This document shows positions 22,508-30,542 of a stretch of DNA of 36,049 nucleotides, piece by piece; positions within the stretch are counted from its first letter, which is position 1; every line of letters begins with the position of its first letter. A program made the translations under genes and the position numbers. The stretch spans positions 1 through 36,049 of the forward strand of contig JALELH010000009.1 of assembly GCA_022768865.1 (NCBI GenBank), read 5' to 3'. Below the pieces are notes generated by a model that did no database searches, was not told the origin of the DNA, and saw only the letters and a list, made by a program, of their open reading frames with translations. This stretch comes from Spirochaetia bacterium. Lineage in GTDB: Bacteria > Spirochaetota > Spirochaetia > Treponematales > Treponemataceae.

Positions 22508-22780
22508 GTTAATCTTTTGTATAATATGGTTGTTGCAAATTAAGTGATTGGGTGCTTGTCTAAAAAAGTTTTTCAAAGTGTTAAAAGAGGCTGTGTCTGT
22601 GCTAGCGTAAAATGTATTACCGGATACAAAACCAGTAGTTTCTACAGTTGATTGTGTATTATCAAAATTCAAATAGATAGTTACTTTATCTTTGGGAATT
22701 TTAGTAGTTGAAACTAATTTTGCGGAATTACAACCAAAGAAAATGAAGCATAAAAGAAATATATAAAAACACTTTTTCAT
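22451..22780 (-). CDS. Small lipoprotein, possibly truncated
   Basis: 109 residues with a convincing lipoprotein signal (KKCFYIFLLCFIFFGC, lipobox FFGC) and a GGGGAG ribosome-binding site before the ATG at 22778-22780. The next 50 residues (KDKVTIYLNFDNTQSTVETTGF) look like a beta-rich domain. After about residue 62 the composition changes to Ile/Asn-rich, and the last 57 bases run antisense through the end of fic, so the original 3' end may be lost. No family recognised. Confidence 0.45.
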   Translation of the reverse strand: MKKCFYIFLLCFIFFGCNSAKLVSTTKIPKDKVTIYLNFDNTQSTVETTGFVSGNTFYASTDTASFNTLKNFFRQAPNHLICNNHIIQKINLIFPKIRLYGNIIIQSCY

Positions 22781-22839
22781 TTTTATTCTCCCCAAGAAAG
22801 GCTATCATTTTAATTCTTGTTTTTCAATACTGGCAACCC

Positions 22840-22876
22840 TTGCTTAACCTGCCTTTGCCTTGCTAAACTGTGGGCA
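22840..22876 (+). promoter_or_regulatory. Promoter of the rluA-family gene, leaderless
   Basis: TTGCTT (22840-22845), 18 bases, TAAACT (22864-22869), six bases, ATG at 22876. No ribosome-binding site. A GTG at 22870 is in frame but lies upstream of the predicted +1. Confidence 0.5.
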
Positions 22877-23808
22877 TGTTGCAGAAAATATGGACTGTAG
22901 AAAGCAAGTGCCGGCTGGATGAATTTTTGCGTGGTGTTCTTCCTGAAGTTTTCCCGCAAAAGGAAGTTTCCAACAGCAAAATAAGGCGGCTTATAGTTGC
23001 AGGCTGCATTTTTGTAAACGGCAGGCAATGCAGAAAGCCAGCCTATATTCTCCTTTCAAAAACAAAAGTCTGTGCAGAGCTGGAAGAAGACAAATTCTTT
23101 TTTGAAAAGCAGCCGGAAGATTTGGATTATACCCTTACGGAACAGGATGTTCTTTTTGAAGACGATTCAATCATAATAGTAAATAAACCTGCATTTTTGC
23201 CTACGGAAGGCACCATTGTAGAAAGCCGCCGCTCCATGCATTCCTGCGTAGTTGAATACTTGTGGAAGAAAAATCCGCAGCTTAGGAACCCGCCATACGC
23301 TGGCATCATGCACCGGCTGGACAGGGAAACAAGCGGTGTCCTTTTGTTTACCAAAAACAGGCAGGTAAACAAAGCTGTGTCTGATATGTTTGCAAATCAT
23401 ACTGCCATAAAAACTTACCGTGCAGTAACAACTTGTAAGCCTGCAAGAAACAAAAGCGGACATTTTATTATAGAAAACTACATTGGCAGAGTTTCTGCCA
23501 AAAGTGCAAAGTGTAAAATCGGCGTGCTGCCAGAAGGCAAAGGAGGCCAGTTTGCTAAAACGGAATTTATCCTTGTAAAAGAAAAAGACGGTTTATTTTA
23601 TTTTGACTGCAGGCTTTTTACCGGCAGGACTCACCAGATACGAGTCCATTTATCCGGTGCAGGTTACCCCTTGCTGGGGGACGAACTATACGGCGGAAAA
23701 AACTTTGGCCGCATAATGCTACATGCCAGAAGCCTTGAATTTCCCCATCCTGTTACTGGTGAAATAATGAAAATAGAAGCACCTTTTCCAGCGGGCTTTG
23801 AAGTGTAA
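22876..23808 (+). CDS. RluA-family RNA pseudouridine synthase
   Basis: Converts specific uridines of rRNA or tRNA to pseudouridine. 310 residues. An S4 RNA-binding domain at about 10-75 (CRLDEFLRGV, SNSKIRRLIVAGCIFVNG) precedes the catalytic domain, with HRLDRETSG carrying the catalytic Asp and the later GRTHQIRVHL motif. This is the RluC/RluD-like layout; the exact target base cannot be assigned from sequence alone. It stands alone between the lipoprotein and the rib operon, with nested-hairpin copy C just downstream. Confidence 0.88.
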   Translation: MLQKIWTVESKCRLDEFLRGVLPEVFPQKEVSNSKIRRLIVAGCIFVNGRQCRKPAYILLSKTKVCAELEEDKFFFEKQPEDLDYTLTEQDVLFEDDSIIIVNKPAFLPTEGTIVESRRSMHSCVVEYLWKKNPQLRNPPYAGIMHRLDRETSGVLLFTKNRQVNKAVSDMFANHTAIKTYRAVTTCKPARNKSGHFIIENYIGRVSAKSAKCKIGVLPEGKGGQFAKTEFILVKEKDGLFYFDCRLFTGRTHQIRVHLSGAGYPLLGDELYGGKNFGRIMLHARSLEFPHPVTGEIMKIEAPFPAGFEV

Positions 23809-23850
23809 AGTATTTTTCTTTAATCGTATTGTTTAATTGTCAGGTCGAAT

Positions 23851-23924
23851 GTCAAATTGCGGATGCAATTCTTGTGGCGAAAGTTACAGCTGATTTCGGC
23901 TTCTAAAGAGCAATTGCTTTCGTC
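23851..23924 (-). repeat. Nested-hairpin element, copy C
   Basis: Short hairpin, somewhat decayed: CAAATTGC (23853-23860), loop GGAT, GCAATTCTTG (23865-23874). Longer stem: GGCGAAAG (23876-23883) pairs with CTTTCGTC (23917-23924) with one mismatch, around a 33-base loop containing CTAAAGAGCA as in copy A. The outer arm ends two bases before the -35 box of ribD. No FMN riboswitch is visible in this gap. Confidence 0.7.
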
Positions 23925-23926
23925 AC

Positions 23927-23960
23927 TTGACTAAAGTAATTGTTTTATATAAAACTATCT
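23927..23960 (+). promoter_or_regulatory. Probable promoter of the riboflavin operon
   Basis: TTGACT (23927-23932), about 15 bases, TATAAA (23948-23953). The +1 near 23960 leaves only about three bases before the first ATG. The spacer is shorter than ideal. Confidence 0.45.
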
Positions 23961-23962
23961 TC

Positions 23963-25102
23963 ATGAATATGATTCCACAGGAAAGGTTTATGCGCCGTGC
24001 CATAGAACTTGCAGAACTTGGCGGCGGAAATGTTCATCCTAATCCTTTAGTTGGTGCCGTAATCGTAAAAGACGGCAGGATTGTTGCAGAAGGCTATCAT
24101 CATAAATACGGTGAACTTCATGCAGAAAGGGATTGCCTTAAAAATGCAAAGGAAAATGGCATTGACGTAAAGGGTGCAGACATGTATGTAACCTTAGAGC
24201 CATGCTGCCACACAGGAAAGCAGCCGCCATGCACTCAGGCCGTAATAGAAAGTGGAATTAAAAACGTAATCATCGGCAGCCGCGACCCTAACGAACTTGT
24301 AAACGGTAAGGGTGTAATTCAGCTTAGAAACGCAGGAATAAATGTAATTCAGGATTTCTTAAAGGAAGAATGCGACGCCATAAATTCAATATTCTTCCAT
24401 TATATAAAGACTAAAATGCCTTATGTAATCGTAAAATATGCCATGACGGCAGACGGCAAGACAAGCCTTTCTGACGGCCAGAGCAAGTGGATTACGGGGG
24501 AGCTCGCACGCAAAAACGTTCATAAGACACGGGGAACAACTGCTGCCGTTATGTGCGGAATAAAAACCGTTTTTGCGGATAATCCCATGCTAAACTGCCG
24601 CCTTGAAGGTGTGCAATATAAGCAGCCCCTGCGTGTTATTTTAGACCGCAACCTTGAACTGCCCTTAGACAGCAATATCGTAAAGACTGCAAAAGAAATG
24701 CCGGTCCTTGTTTTCTGCAGCACTGTTGCATTTGAAAAATCAAGCGCAGCAGGTAAAAATATTCTTGCAGGCCTTGGTGTTGAAGTTGTGCCTGTAGAAG
24801 AAAAAGACGGACATTTAGATTTGCATAAGGTATTGGAAAATCTTGGGCAGAGAAAAATAGACAGCGTTTTAGTTGAATCTGGCGGTGCCCTGAACAGTTC
24901 CCTGTTTTTTAATGAGGCTACTTGTCTTGTAAATGAAGTTCACGCCTACATTGCGCCAAAAATAACCGGCGGAAAGGCTGACTGCATTCATAGTCCTGTG
25001 CAGGGAATTGAATGTGCAGAACTTTCAGAATGCGTTCAGATGAATTTAGCCGGTGTAGAAAACTTTGGCAATGACGTGCTTTTAAAATATAAAGTGGTGT
25101 AA
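23963..25102 (+). CDS. ribD: RibD: pyrimidine deaminase / reductase of riboflavin synthesis
   Basis: Bifunctional enzyme for steps 2 and 3 after GTP cyclohydrolase II. N-terminal zinc deaminase (about 1-145): HPNPLVGAV, HAE (zinc His and catalytic Glu) and PCCHTGKQPPC (zinc Cys pair). C-terminal NADPH reductase (about 150-375): VIVKYAMTADGKTS, SKWITG and VESGGALNSSLF. About 379 residues, normal for RibD. The start is either 23963 or the ATG two codons on at 23969; both fit the family better than the open TTG at 23927, which is part of the promoter. An internal ATG at 23990 has an AGGAAAGG ribosome-binding site but would clip the first helix. First gene of ribD-ribE-ribBA-ribH. Confidence 0.93.
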   Translation: MNMIPQERFMRRAIELAELGGGNVHPNPLVGAVIVKDGRIVAEGYHHKYGELHAERDCLKNAKENGIDVKGADMYVTLEPCCHTGKQPPCTQAVIESGIKNVIIGSRDPNELVNGKGVIQLRNAGINVIQDFLKEECDAINSIFFHYIKTKMPYVIVKYAMTADGKTSLSDGQSKWITGELARKNVHKTRGTTAAVMCGIKTVFADNPMLNCRLEGVQYKQPLRVILDRNLELPLDSNIVKTAKEMPVLVFCSTVAFEKSSAAGKNILAGLGVEVVPVEEKDGHLDLHKVLENLGQRKIDSVLVESGGALNSSLFFNEATCLVNEVHAYIAPKITGGKADCIHSPVQGIECAELSECVQMNLAGVENFGNDVLLKYKVV

Positions 25103-25104
25103 AA

Positions 25105-25752
25105 ATGTTTACGGGAATTATTGAAACAACAGGAAAAATAAAGAACATTACACGCGGAACAAAGTCCCTGACTCTTTTTGTAAATGCTGAATTTGATTCT
25201 GCCATTGAACTTGGGGAAAGCATTGCCGTAAATGGCACATGCCTGACTGTTACGGATTTTGCAGACGGCTGGTTTAGTGCAGACGTAACGCCGGAAACCT
25301 TTAGCAGAACTTCTTTAGGCAGCCTTAGTTCCGGCAGCATTGTAAACCTGGAGCGTGCCATGAAAGCAACGGGCAGGTTCGGCGGCCATATTGTTTCCGG
25401 CCACATAGACGGAACTGCAAGATTCCTTTCTTTTGCAAAAGAAGAAAACGCCGTTAACGTTTCCGTAGTAATGAACAGAACCCTGGGTGAATTCATGATA
25501 GAAAAGGGAAGCGTTGCCATAGACGGCATTAGCCTTACCATTGCTAAGGTAAAAAAAGACGGCAGCGACTATGTAATAACCGTTGCCGTAATTCCCCATA
25601 CATGGGAGCATACAACCCTGTCTGCAAAGAAAAGCGGTCAGATTGTAAACATTGAATGTGACATAATCGGAAAATACATAAGGCACTTTGCAGAATTAAA
25701 AAATGCTCCGGAAACAAATCCTGCATTTTTAGATTTTGAAAGTTACCATTAA
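25105..25752 (+). CDS. ribE: Riboflavin synthase (alpha subunit)
   Basis: Dismutates two 6,7-dimethyl-8-ribityllumazine molecules into riboflavin and the pyrimidinedione precursor. 215 residues with the two lumazine-binding repeats: MFTGIIETTGKI with NGTCLTVTD in the first, and GGHIVSGHIDGTA with DGISLTIA in the second. The start is two bases after the ribD stop, so the two are translationally coupled. The trimer-forming C-terminal helix is present (ECDIIGKYIRHF). Confidence 0.95.
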   Translation: MFTGIIETTGKIKNITRGTKSLTLFVNAEFDSAIELGESIAVNGTCLTVTDFADGWFSADVTPETFSRTSLGSLSSGSIVNLERAMKATGRFGGHIVSGHIDGTARFLSFAKEENAVNVSVVMNRTLGEFMIEKGSVAIDGISLTIAKVKKDGSDYVITVAVIPHTWEHTTLSAKKSGQIVNIECDIIGKYIRHFAELKNAPETNPAFLDFESYH

Positions 25753-25784
25753 TAAAAATAAACAGTAATAGAGAAAGGTATAAA

Positions 25785-26990
25785 ATGAAAAAAGAAAGAT
25801 TTGAACTTGTAGAAAAGGCCCTTGACGATTTGCGTCACGGCAAGCTGATTATGGTTACGGATGACGAAAGCCGTGAAAACGAAGGAGATTTAATCTGTGC
25901 AGGCAGATATGCAACGCCTGAAAACATTAACTTTATGGCAAGCCATGCAAAAGGCTTAATCTGCATGCCATGCAGCAGGGACTATGCAAAGCGCCTGCGC
26001 CTGGACCCCATGTGCTTTACAAATACGGACAATCATGAAACTGCATTTACAGTAAGCGTAGACCACGTTGTAACAACTACGGGTATTTCTGCCTTTGACA
26101 GAAGCAGGACTGCCATTGCCTTTGCAGACCCGACTTCAGAGCCGCATCAGTTCAGGCGTCCGGGACACATGTTTCCTTTAGTTGCTAAACCTTATGGCGT
26201 TTTAGAGCGCAACGGACATACGGAAGCAACTGTAGATTTATGCCGCCTTGCAGGCTTGGAAGAAGCAGGCCTTTGCTGCGAAATTATGAGCGACAGCGGC
26301 AAAATGGCACGCCTTCCGGAACTGACGCAGAAAGCAAAGGACTGGGGGCTTACCCTTATTGCCATTGAAGATTTAATTGAATACCGCAAGCAGACAGAAA
26401 AACTTTTTGAATGCGTTGCAAAGGCAAAGCTGCCTACAAAGTATGGTGACTTTATGCTTTACGGCTATCAGGATAAGGTAACGGGTCAGCATCACGAAGC
26501 TCTGGTTATGGGAGACGTTTCTAAAGAAGATAATGTTTTGTGCCGTGTTCATTCAGAATGTCTGACGGGAGACACTTTTGGTTCCCTTAAGTGCGACTGC
26601 GGACAGCAGTTTGATTTTGCCATGAAGAAAATTGCAGAAAAAGGCTGCGGTGTTTTAGTTTACCTTACACAGGAAGGACGCGGCATTGGCATCTTAAATA
26701 AAATAAAGGCCTATGCACTTCAGGAACAGGGAATGGATACAGTAGATGCAAACCTTGCCCTTGGCCTGCCGGAAGATGCCCGTGATTACACATGTGCAGT
26801 TCAGATTTTAAAGGATCTGGGTGTTAAAAAAATAAGCCTTATGACAAACAATCCTAAAAAGGTTGATGCAATCGGTTTTGAAGGCACCGGCATAGAAGTT
26901 TCAGAACGTGTGCCAATTGTAATCCAGAGCCAGAAGTATGACGAGTTCTATCTGACAACAAAAAAAGTGCGCATGGGACACTTGCTGTAA
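25785..26990 (+). CDS. ribBA: RibBA: DHBP synthase / GTP cyclohydrolase II
   Basis: Makes both precursors of the pathway. N-terminal DHBP synthase (about 1-200), from ribulose 5-phosphate: [14 protein letters not shown] acidic loop, [10 protein letters not shown] and [12 protein letters not shown]-terminal GTP cyclohydrolase II (about 205-401): [13 protein letters not shown] with the zinc [12 protein letters not shown] with the catalytic Arg, and MTNNPKK. 401 residues, full length, both active sites intact. The ribosome-binding site AGAAAGG lies 32 bases after ribE. Confidence 0.96.
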   Translation: MKKERFELVEKALDDLRHGKLIMVTDDESRENEGDLICAGRYATPENINFMASHAKGLICMPCSRDYAKRLRLDPMCFTNTDNHETAFTVSVDHVVTTTGISAFDRSRTAIAFADPTSEPHQFRRPGHMFPLVAKPYGVLERNGHTEATVDLCRLAGLEEAGLCCEIMSDSGKMARLPELTQKAKDWGLTLIAIEDLIEYRKQTEKLFECVAKAKLPTKYGDFMLYGYQDKVTGQHHEALVMGDVSKEDNVLCRVHSECLTGDTFGSLKCDCGQQFDFAMKKIAEKGCGVLVYLTQEGRGIGILNKIKAYALQEQGMDTVDANLALGLPEDARDYTCAVQILKDLGVKKISLMTNNPKKVDAIGFEGTGIEVSERVPIVIQSQKYDEFYLTTKKVRMGHLL

Positions 26991-27019
26991 AATATAAAAT
27001 AATTTTTAGGAGTAATAGA

Positions 27020-27487
27020 ATGAAAATTTTAGAAGGAAAAATGGTAGCCGGCAGCGGCAAAATGAAGATTGGAATTGTTGCTTCCCGCTTCAATGAATTT
27101 ATTGTTTCAAAGCTTATCGGCGGTGCACGTGACGGACTTTTGCGCCATGATGTTGCAGAAGATGACATTGAACTTGCATGGGTTCCCGGTGCTTTTGAAA
27201 TCCCTGTAATTGCAAAGAAAATGGCAGACAGCAAGAAGTATGATGCCATAATCTGCCTTGGTGCTGTTATCCGCGGTTCTACAAGTCATTATGACTATGT
27301 CTGTGCAGAAGTTTCTAAAGGTGTTGCACAGGTTTCTTTGTCTGCAGGAATTCCTGTAATGTTCGGAATCCTTACAACAGATACAATTGAACAGGCTATA
27401 GAAAGGGCAGGCACAAAAGCCGGAAATAAAGGCTATGAATGTGCCCTCGGTGCCATTGAAATGGTAAACTTAATTAAGGAAATTTAA
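27020..27487 (+). CDS. ribH: Lumazine synthase
   Basis: Condenses the ribitylamino-pyrimidine with DHBP to give the lumazine. 155 residues with the family landmarks: [35 protein letters not shown] (the catalytic His of the ribityl site) and [16 protein letters not shown]. Shine-Dalgarno AGGAG. Last gene of the rib operon; a 12-bp hairpin follows at 27540. Confidence 0.95.
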   Translation: MKILEGKMVAGSGKMKIGIVASRFNEFIVSKLIGGARDGLLRHDVAEDDIELAWVPGAFEIPVIAKKMADSKKYDAIICLGAVIRGSTSHYDYVCAEVSKGVAQVSLSAGIPVMFGILTTDTIEQAIERAGTKAGNKGYECALGAIEMVNLIKEI

Positions 27488-27539
27488 GTTAGTTCTTTTT
27501 TTTAAGCAGATTCTGAGCGTTTTCAGAATGTCTGTCAGT

Positions 27540-27573
27540 AGTATTTCCGTGTTAAGCAAAGCACGGAAATACT
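27540..27573 (+). terminator. Hairpin after ribH, possible terminator
   Basis: Perfect 12-bp stem AGTATTTCCGTG (27540-27551) / CACGGAAATACT (27562-27573), followed by CTTTATAAA rather than a clean T-run. It may be a weak terminator or a 3'-end stabiliser. A second, imperfect hairpin precedes it at about 27507-27536. Confidence 0.5.
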
Positions 27574-27587
27574 CTTTATAAATGTTA

Positions 27588-27623
27588 TTGCTTTTTTTTA
27601 TATCCTCTAGTATTATATACGGA
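27588..27623 (+). promoter_or_regulatory. Promoter of the ABM-fold gene
   Basis: TTGCTT (27588-27593), 17 bases, TATTAT (27611-27616). The leader is about 14 bases with GGAAGGA as ribosome-binding site, so this one is not leaderless. Confidence 0.55.
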
Positions 27624-27636
27624 AGGAAATTCCAGT

Positions 27637-27969
27637 ATGAAGTGTTTATTTATTCAGGTGAGATTTTATTTAAAGCCAGGATGCCGCAACGATTTTTACC
27701 AGCGTTTCAGGGATAACAATATACGTGAAATGTCTTTGTCCGAAGAGGGCAACATTGACTATGAAATTTATTTGCCGCAGGACAGTGCAAACGATATCTG
27801 CATAATGGAAAAATGGGAAAGCATTCAGGCTCAGGAAAAACACATGCAGACCCTGCATTATGCAATCCTTGCTGAATTAAAGTCAAAATATGTGCGCAAG
27901 GTGGAATTTAAAAAATACTGGCTTACAGATTTTGACAGTGCTGAAGTAGAAGATATTTCTTTAAGGTAA
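27637..27969 (+). CDS. Small ABM/YgiN-like protein
   Basis: 110 residues resembling the antibiotic-biosynthesis-monooxygenase (dimeric alpha/beta barrel) fold: an N-terminal strand LFIQVRFYLKPGCRNDFYQRF, then GNIDYEIYLPQD, the hallmark EKWESIQAQEKHMQTLHY (the His in the helix after the W-E pair) and a final strand. Related proteins act on quinones or haem-like compounds, or have unknown roles, so the substrate is open. Single-gene unit with its own promoter and terminator. Confidence 0.75.
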   Translation: MKCLFIQVRFYLKPGCRNDFYQRFRDNNIREMSLSEEGNIDYEIYLPQDSANDICIMEKWESIQAQEKHMQTLHYAILAELKSKYVRKVEFKKYWLTDFDSAEVEDISLR

Positions 27970-27996
27970 CCGGTTATTGTTTATTTTAAATAATAA

Positions 27997-28024
27997 GGCC
28001 TCTCTTCTTCTGGAGAGGCCTTTT
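27997..28024 (+). terminator. Terminator of the ABM-fold gene
   Basis: GGCCTCTC (27997-28004) / GAGAGGCC (28013-28020), loop of eight, then TTTT. It lies 28 bases past the stop codon. Confidence 0.8.
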
Positions 28025-28091
28025 AGCAATGCTGCATAAATTACCATAAAGCCAAGGACGGCGCACGAAAAGTTTAGCAAAAATGACTTGA

Positions 28092-28116
28092 GAGTTTTGT
28101 GCATGGCGCAAAACTC
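28092..28116. repeat. 11-bp hairpin with 3-base loop
   Basis: GAGTTTTGTGC (28092-28102), loop ATG, GCGCAAAACTC (28106-28116) with one G-T pair. It has the same geometry as the short hairpin of the nested element, but no convincing longer stem beside it and no T-run of its own. Confidence 0.45.
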
Positions 28117-28118
28117 GT

Positions 28119-28156
28119 AAAAAAAACTGACGTAGGTTGCTACGTCAGTTTTTTTT
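28119..28156 (-). terminator. Terminator after tRNA-Glu (bidirectional form)
   Basis: ACTGACGTA (28126-28134), loop GGTTGC, TACGTCAGT (28141-28149), with eight A on the left and eight T on the right, so it could stop transcription in both directions. On the minus strand it lies just past tRNA-Glu. Confidence 0.85.
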
Positions 28157-28158
28157 AG

Positions 28159-28231
28159 TAGCTCCTACGGGAGTCGAACCCGTCTTTCGACCTTGAGAGG
28201 GTCACGAACTAAACCGATATTCGAAGGAGCC
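28159..28231 (-). tRNA. tRNA-Glu (anticodon CTC)
   Basis: 73-nt cloverleaf on the minus strand: acceptor GGCTCCT / AGGAGCT, D-stem GAAT / GTTC, anticodon stem TGACC / GGTCG with loop CTCTCAA (anticodon CTC, reads GAG), T-stem ACGGG / CCCGT with loop TTCGACT, discriminator A. The 3' CCA is not encoded. Confidence 0.92.
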
Positions 28232-28236
28232 GTATA

Positions 28237-28265
28237 CAAAAAAAGCTGACTTTTTACGGTCAGCT
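28237..28265 (-). terminator. Terminator between tRNA-Gln and tRNA-Glu
   Basis: On the minus strand AGCTGAC (28259-28265) pairs with GTCAGCT (28244-28250), followed by seven T (28237-28243). It sits in the 40 bases separating the two co-directional tRNA genes. Confidence 0.8.
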
Positions 28266-28271
28266 TTTGGA

Positions 28272-28342
28272 TTCCCCAAGGAGGATTCGAACCCCCACAA
28301 TCAGAACCAGAATCTGAAGTGCTACCATTACACAATCGGGGA
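28272..28342 (-). tRNA. tRNA-Gln (anticodon CTG)
   Basis: 71-nt cloverleaf on the minus strand: acceptor TCCCCGA / TTGGGGA, anticodon stem TCAGA / TCTGA with loop TTCTGGT (anticodon CTG, reads CAG), T-loop TTCGAAT in a GGGGG-type stem, discriminator A. No encoded CCA. Confidence 0.92.
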
Positions 28343-28418
28343 ATGTGTGATGATTAGATAATATATAATTCCGCAGATGTTGTCAATAGCAAAAGCGGAA
28401 AATATATAAAATTTCAGT

Positions 28419-29246
28419 TTATTTTCTTACGCCAGTCCTAAGATCCTGAACGCAGCGGATTTCTGAAGTTACATTAAGGTCCGGGTATTCCATCTTGATT
28501 ATGGCAAGGGCCCTGTCTACCTGGGCACTTGACTGTGCAAGTCCTGTAAGGATAAGGTCCTTTTTTTCTCCCTTAATGTTTAAATCCGTAATAGGCAGTT
28601 TATTGTCGATAATAAGCATATTTATTATTTTCTGCTGCGTAAGAAGTTCATGAATCTTTTTCATTCCCTTAAGGCTTAATTCTTCAGATTCAAAATTGTT
28701 TACCATGCCGGAAAGCAAATCTGCTACTGTATGTTCATTTTTGTCATTAGTAGTAATGGTCATTGAAAAATTATTAGGGTCATCAATGTCGGTTTTAAAA
28801 TAGTCCTTATAATAACCCTTGCGTTTTACGTCTCTTTTTATGAGCGAAATGCCTGCATGGTGAACGTTTATGTTCCTTTCCTTAGAGTATTTTGTAACAC
28901 GCTGTTCCATAGGTGCCGTAAAATTAAAGGAAATGTGGTTCGGCACATCTGCAAGAATCTTCCATGCGCCCTTGCCGATAAAGATACAGTTGTCTTTTTC
29001 TGCAAAAGTCAGGATTGCAAGCTTTAAATAGTTAAAGTAAAGTTCCCTTTCCTTTGTAAAGGAATGCCAGAACAAAGGGCGCTTTTCGTTAAACAAAGGA
29101 AGTTTCTCTGCCGGAAAACCGTAATGAACGATTTTTGCTTCTATATCTGTGCCTGTTATAAGCTGATATCCAAGTTTGTGAGCAATGCGTTCTGCTATTT
29201 CATTCCCTGATGATGCAATTTCGCGTGATATTGAAATAATTGCCAT
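28419..29246 (-). CDS. Cytidylate-kinase-like protein with C-terminal BON-like domain
   Basis: 275 residues. The N-terminal two-thirds belong to the cytidylate kinase-like family: ISISREIASSGNEIAERIA is the P-loop region (SSGNE in place of the GSGG turn), then a G-rich IFIGKGAW and Arg-rich lid segments (RDVKRKGYYKDYF). The substrate of the family is uncertain. The last 75 residues (KIINMLIIDNKLPITDLNIKG onward) show the alternating strand/helix pattern of a BON-like domain. The ATG at 29244-29246 was chosen because GAGAGGTGAT lies directly upstream; the open TTG five codons earlier would overlap that site. It diverges from the chromate-transporter pair. Confidence 0.75.
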   Translation of the reverse strand: MAIISISREIASSGNEIAERIAHKLGYQLITGTDIEAKIVHYGFPAEKLPLFNEKRPLFWHSFTKERELYFNYLKLAILTFAEKDNCIFIGKGAWKILADVPNHISFNFTAPMEQRVTKYSKERNINVHHAGISLIKRDVKRKGYYKDYFKTDIDDPNNFSMTITTNDKNEHTVADLLSGMVNNFESEELSLKGMKKIHELLTQQKIINMLIIDNKLPITDLNIKGEKKDLILTGLAQSSAQVDRALAIIKMEYPDLNVTSEIRCVQDLRTGVRK

Positions 29247-29303
29247 AGTATCACCTCTCAAAAAATAAGTAAAAAATCCTCTTCATTAAGTATATCACAA
29301 AAA

Positions 29304-29339
29304 TTGAAATTTAACCGTATAAATGGTATTTTTTATGCA
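29304..29339 (+). promoter_or_regulatory. Promoter of the chromate-type transporter pair, leaderless
   Basis: TTGAAA (29304-29309), 17 bases, TATTTT (29327-29332), six bases, ATG at 29339. No ribosome-binding site. TATAAA at 29319 is an alternative -10 box. Confidence 0.55.
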
Positions 29340-29902
29340 TGAATTTACTTAAAAAACTGTTAAGTCTTTATGTTACTTTTTTTAAAATCGGTGCCATAAC
29401 TTTTGGCGGCGGCCTTACAATGCTTCCTATCCTTGAGCGTGAACTTATTGACGGCAGAAACTGGACTACAAGCGACGAACTTCTGGACTACTATGCCATC
29501 GGTCAGTCTACGCCAGGAATTATTGCCGTTAATGTTTCAACTTTTGTTGGTCATAAAATAGCAGGCATTCCCGGTGCCATTTTTGCAACTTTAGGAATGA
29601 TTACTCCTTCCATAATAATCATTATTTGTATTGCCAAATTCATTGCAACCTTTGATTCCATTCCATGGGTAAGAAAAGCCATGAAGGGAATAAACGTTGG
29701 CATTGCAGCCTTGCTTACCTATTCCGTAATTGGCCTTATTAAAAAGACCATAAAAAAGTGGTGGAGCCTGATTCTTTATGCCGCATCCTTTGTTTCCGTT
29801 TATTTTTTCGGCCTGCGTACTATAGTAGTTATTCTTGCGGCCGTTGTTGTCGGAATTATTTTCCATTTTGTAAGCTTAAAAAAAACTAAGAGGGCAGAAT
29901 AA
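29339..29902 (+). CDS. Chromate transporter family, half-size subunit 1
   Basis: 187 residues, one CHR domain with about six helices. Family signature: FKIGAITFGGGLTMLP near the start, YAIGQSTPGIIAVN and VGHKIAGIPGAIFATLG. Half-size (short-chain) CHR proteins are normally encoded as pairs that insert in opposite orientation and form one transporter. Chromate efflux is known for long relatives; the natural substrate of paired anaerobe versions is unclear. The stop overlaps the start of the partner (TAATG). Confidence 0.88.
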   Translation: MNLLKKLLSLYVTFFKIGAITFGGGLTMLPILERELIDGRNWTTSDELLDYYAIGQSTPGIIAVNVSTFVGHKIAGIPGAIFATLGMITPSIIIIICIAKFIATFDSIPWVRKAMKGINVGIAALLTYSVIGLIKKTIKKWWSLILYAASFVSVYFFGLRTIVVILAAVVVGIIFHFVSLKKTKRAE

Positions 29903-30474
29903 TGACACTGATTCATTTGTTTTTTATTTTCTTTTATATCGGACTTTTTGCTGTTGGCGGTGGTCTGGTTGCCGCTACATTCATGCAGCAGGAACTTGTT
30001 GAACACTACGGTCTTATTTCTGCAGAAAAGTTTTACAGCATGCTTGCCATAAGCGAAAGCACCCCGGGCCCTATAGGAATAAACATTGCAACCTACATCG
30101 GCACGGAACTTTTCGGTCCTTTTGGCGGAATTGTGGCAACTTTTGGAGAAGTTCTGCCGTCTTTAGTTGTAATCATCATTATTGCTAAATGCTTTGCTAA
30201 ATTTCAGGAAAAGCCCCTGGTAAAAAGCGTTTTTTCTGTTCTTCGTCCTGTAACAAGCGGCCTTGTTTTAATTGCGCTGGTTCAGGTTTTCTGCCTTGCA
30301 CTGCTTAACTTAAATCTTCTGCCGGAAGTTAAAGGCCTGGAAACCGTCGGTAACCTTGTAAACTGGCCTTCCATGACCCTTTATCTTTTATGCCTGCCTG
30401 TTCTTTTCAGGACAAAAATCCATCCTGCCCTGATTATGGTTTTCTGTGCCGGCTTTGGTATTTTATTTTTATAA
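29902..30474 (+). CDS. Chromate transporter family, half-size subunit 2
   Basis: 190 residues, one CHR domain: FAVGGGLVAATFMQQELVE, LAISESTPGPIGIN, TYIGTELFGPFGGIVATFGE. It differs from subunit 1 in the Gly-rich motif and the loop after STPG, as expected for the two non-identical halves. Starts on the last base of the subunit 1 stop, so translation is coupled. Probably an inner-membrane anion exporter as a heterodimer. Confidence 0.88.
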   Translation: MTLIHLFFIFFYIGLFAVGGGLVAATFMQQELVEHYGLISAEKFYSMLAISESTPGPIGINIATYIGTELFGPFGGIVATFGEVLPSLVVIIIIAKCFAKFQEKPLVKSVFSVLRPVTSGLVLIALVQVFCLALLNLNLLPEVKGLETVGNLVNWPSMTLYLLCLPVLFRTKIHPALIMVFCAGFGILFL

Positions 30475-30542
30475 TTTTTGTTACTTTTTTTGTATTTTTA
30501 TGTTACTATAGAAAGACTAATATTGAATTGAGAGGATATTTT

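Noticed and set aside
23809..23962. FMN riboswitch upstream of ribD
   Set aside because: I could not find the conserved RFN stems; the gap is taken up by nested-hairpin copy C and the promoter.
23927..23962. TTG start for ribD at 23927
   Set aside because: It lies inside the probable -35 box and adds residues absent from RibD proteins.
28092..28116. Hairpin before the tRNA-Glu terminator as a full nested-element copy
   Set aside because: The short hairpin has the right geometry, but no convincing longer stem or conserved loop sequence adjoins it.
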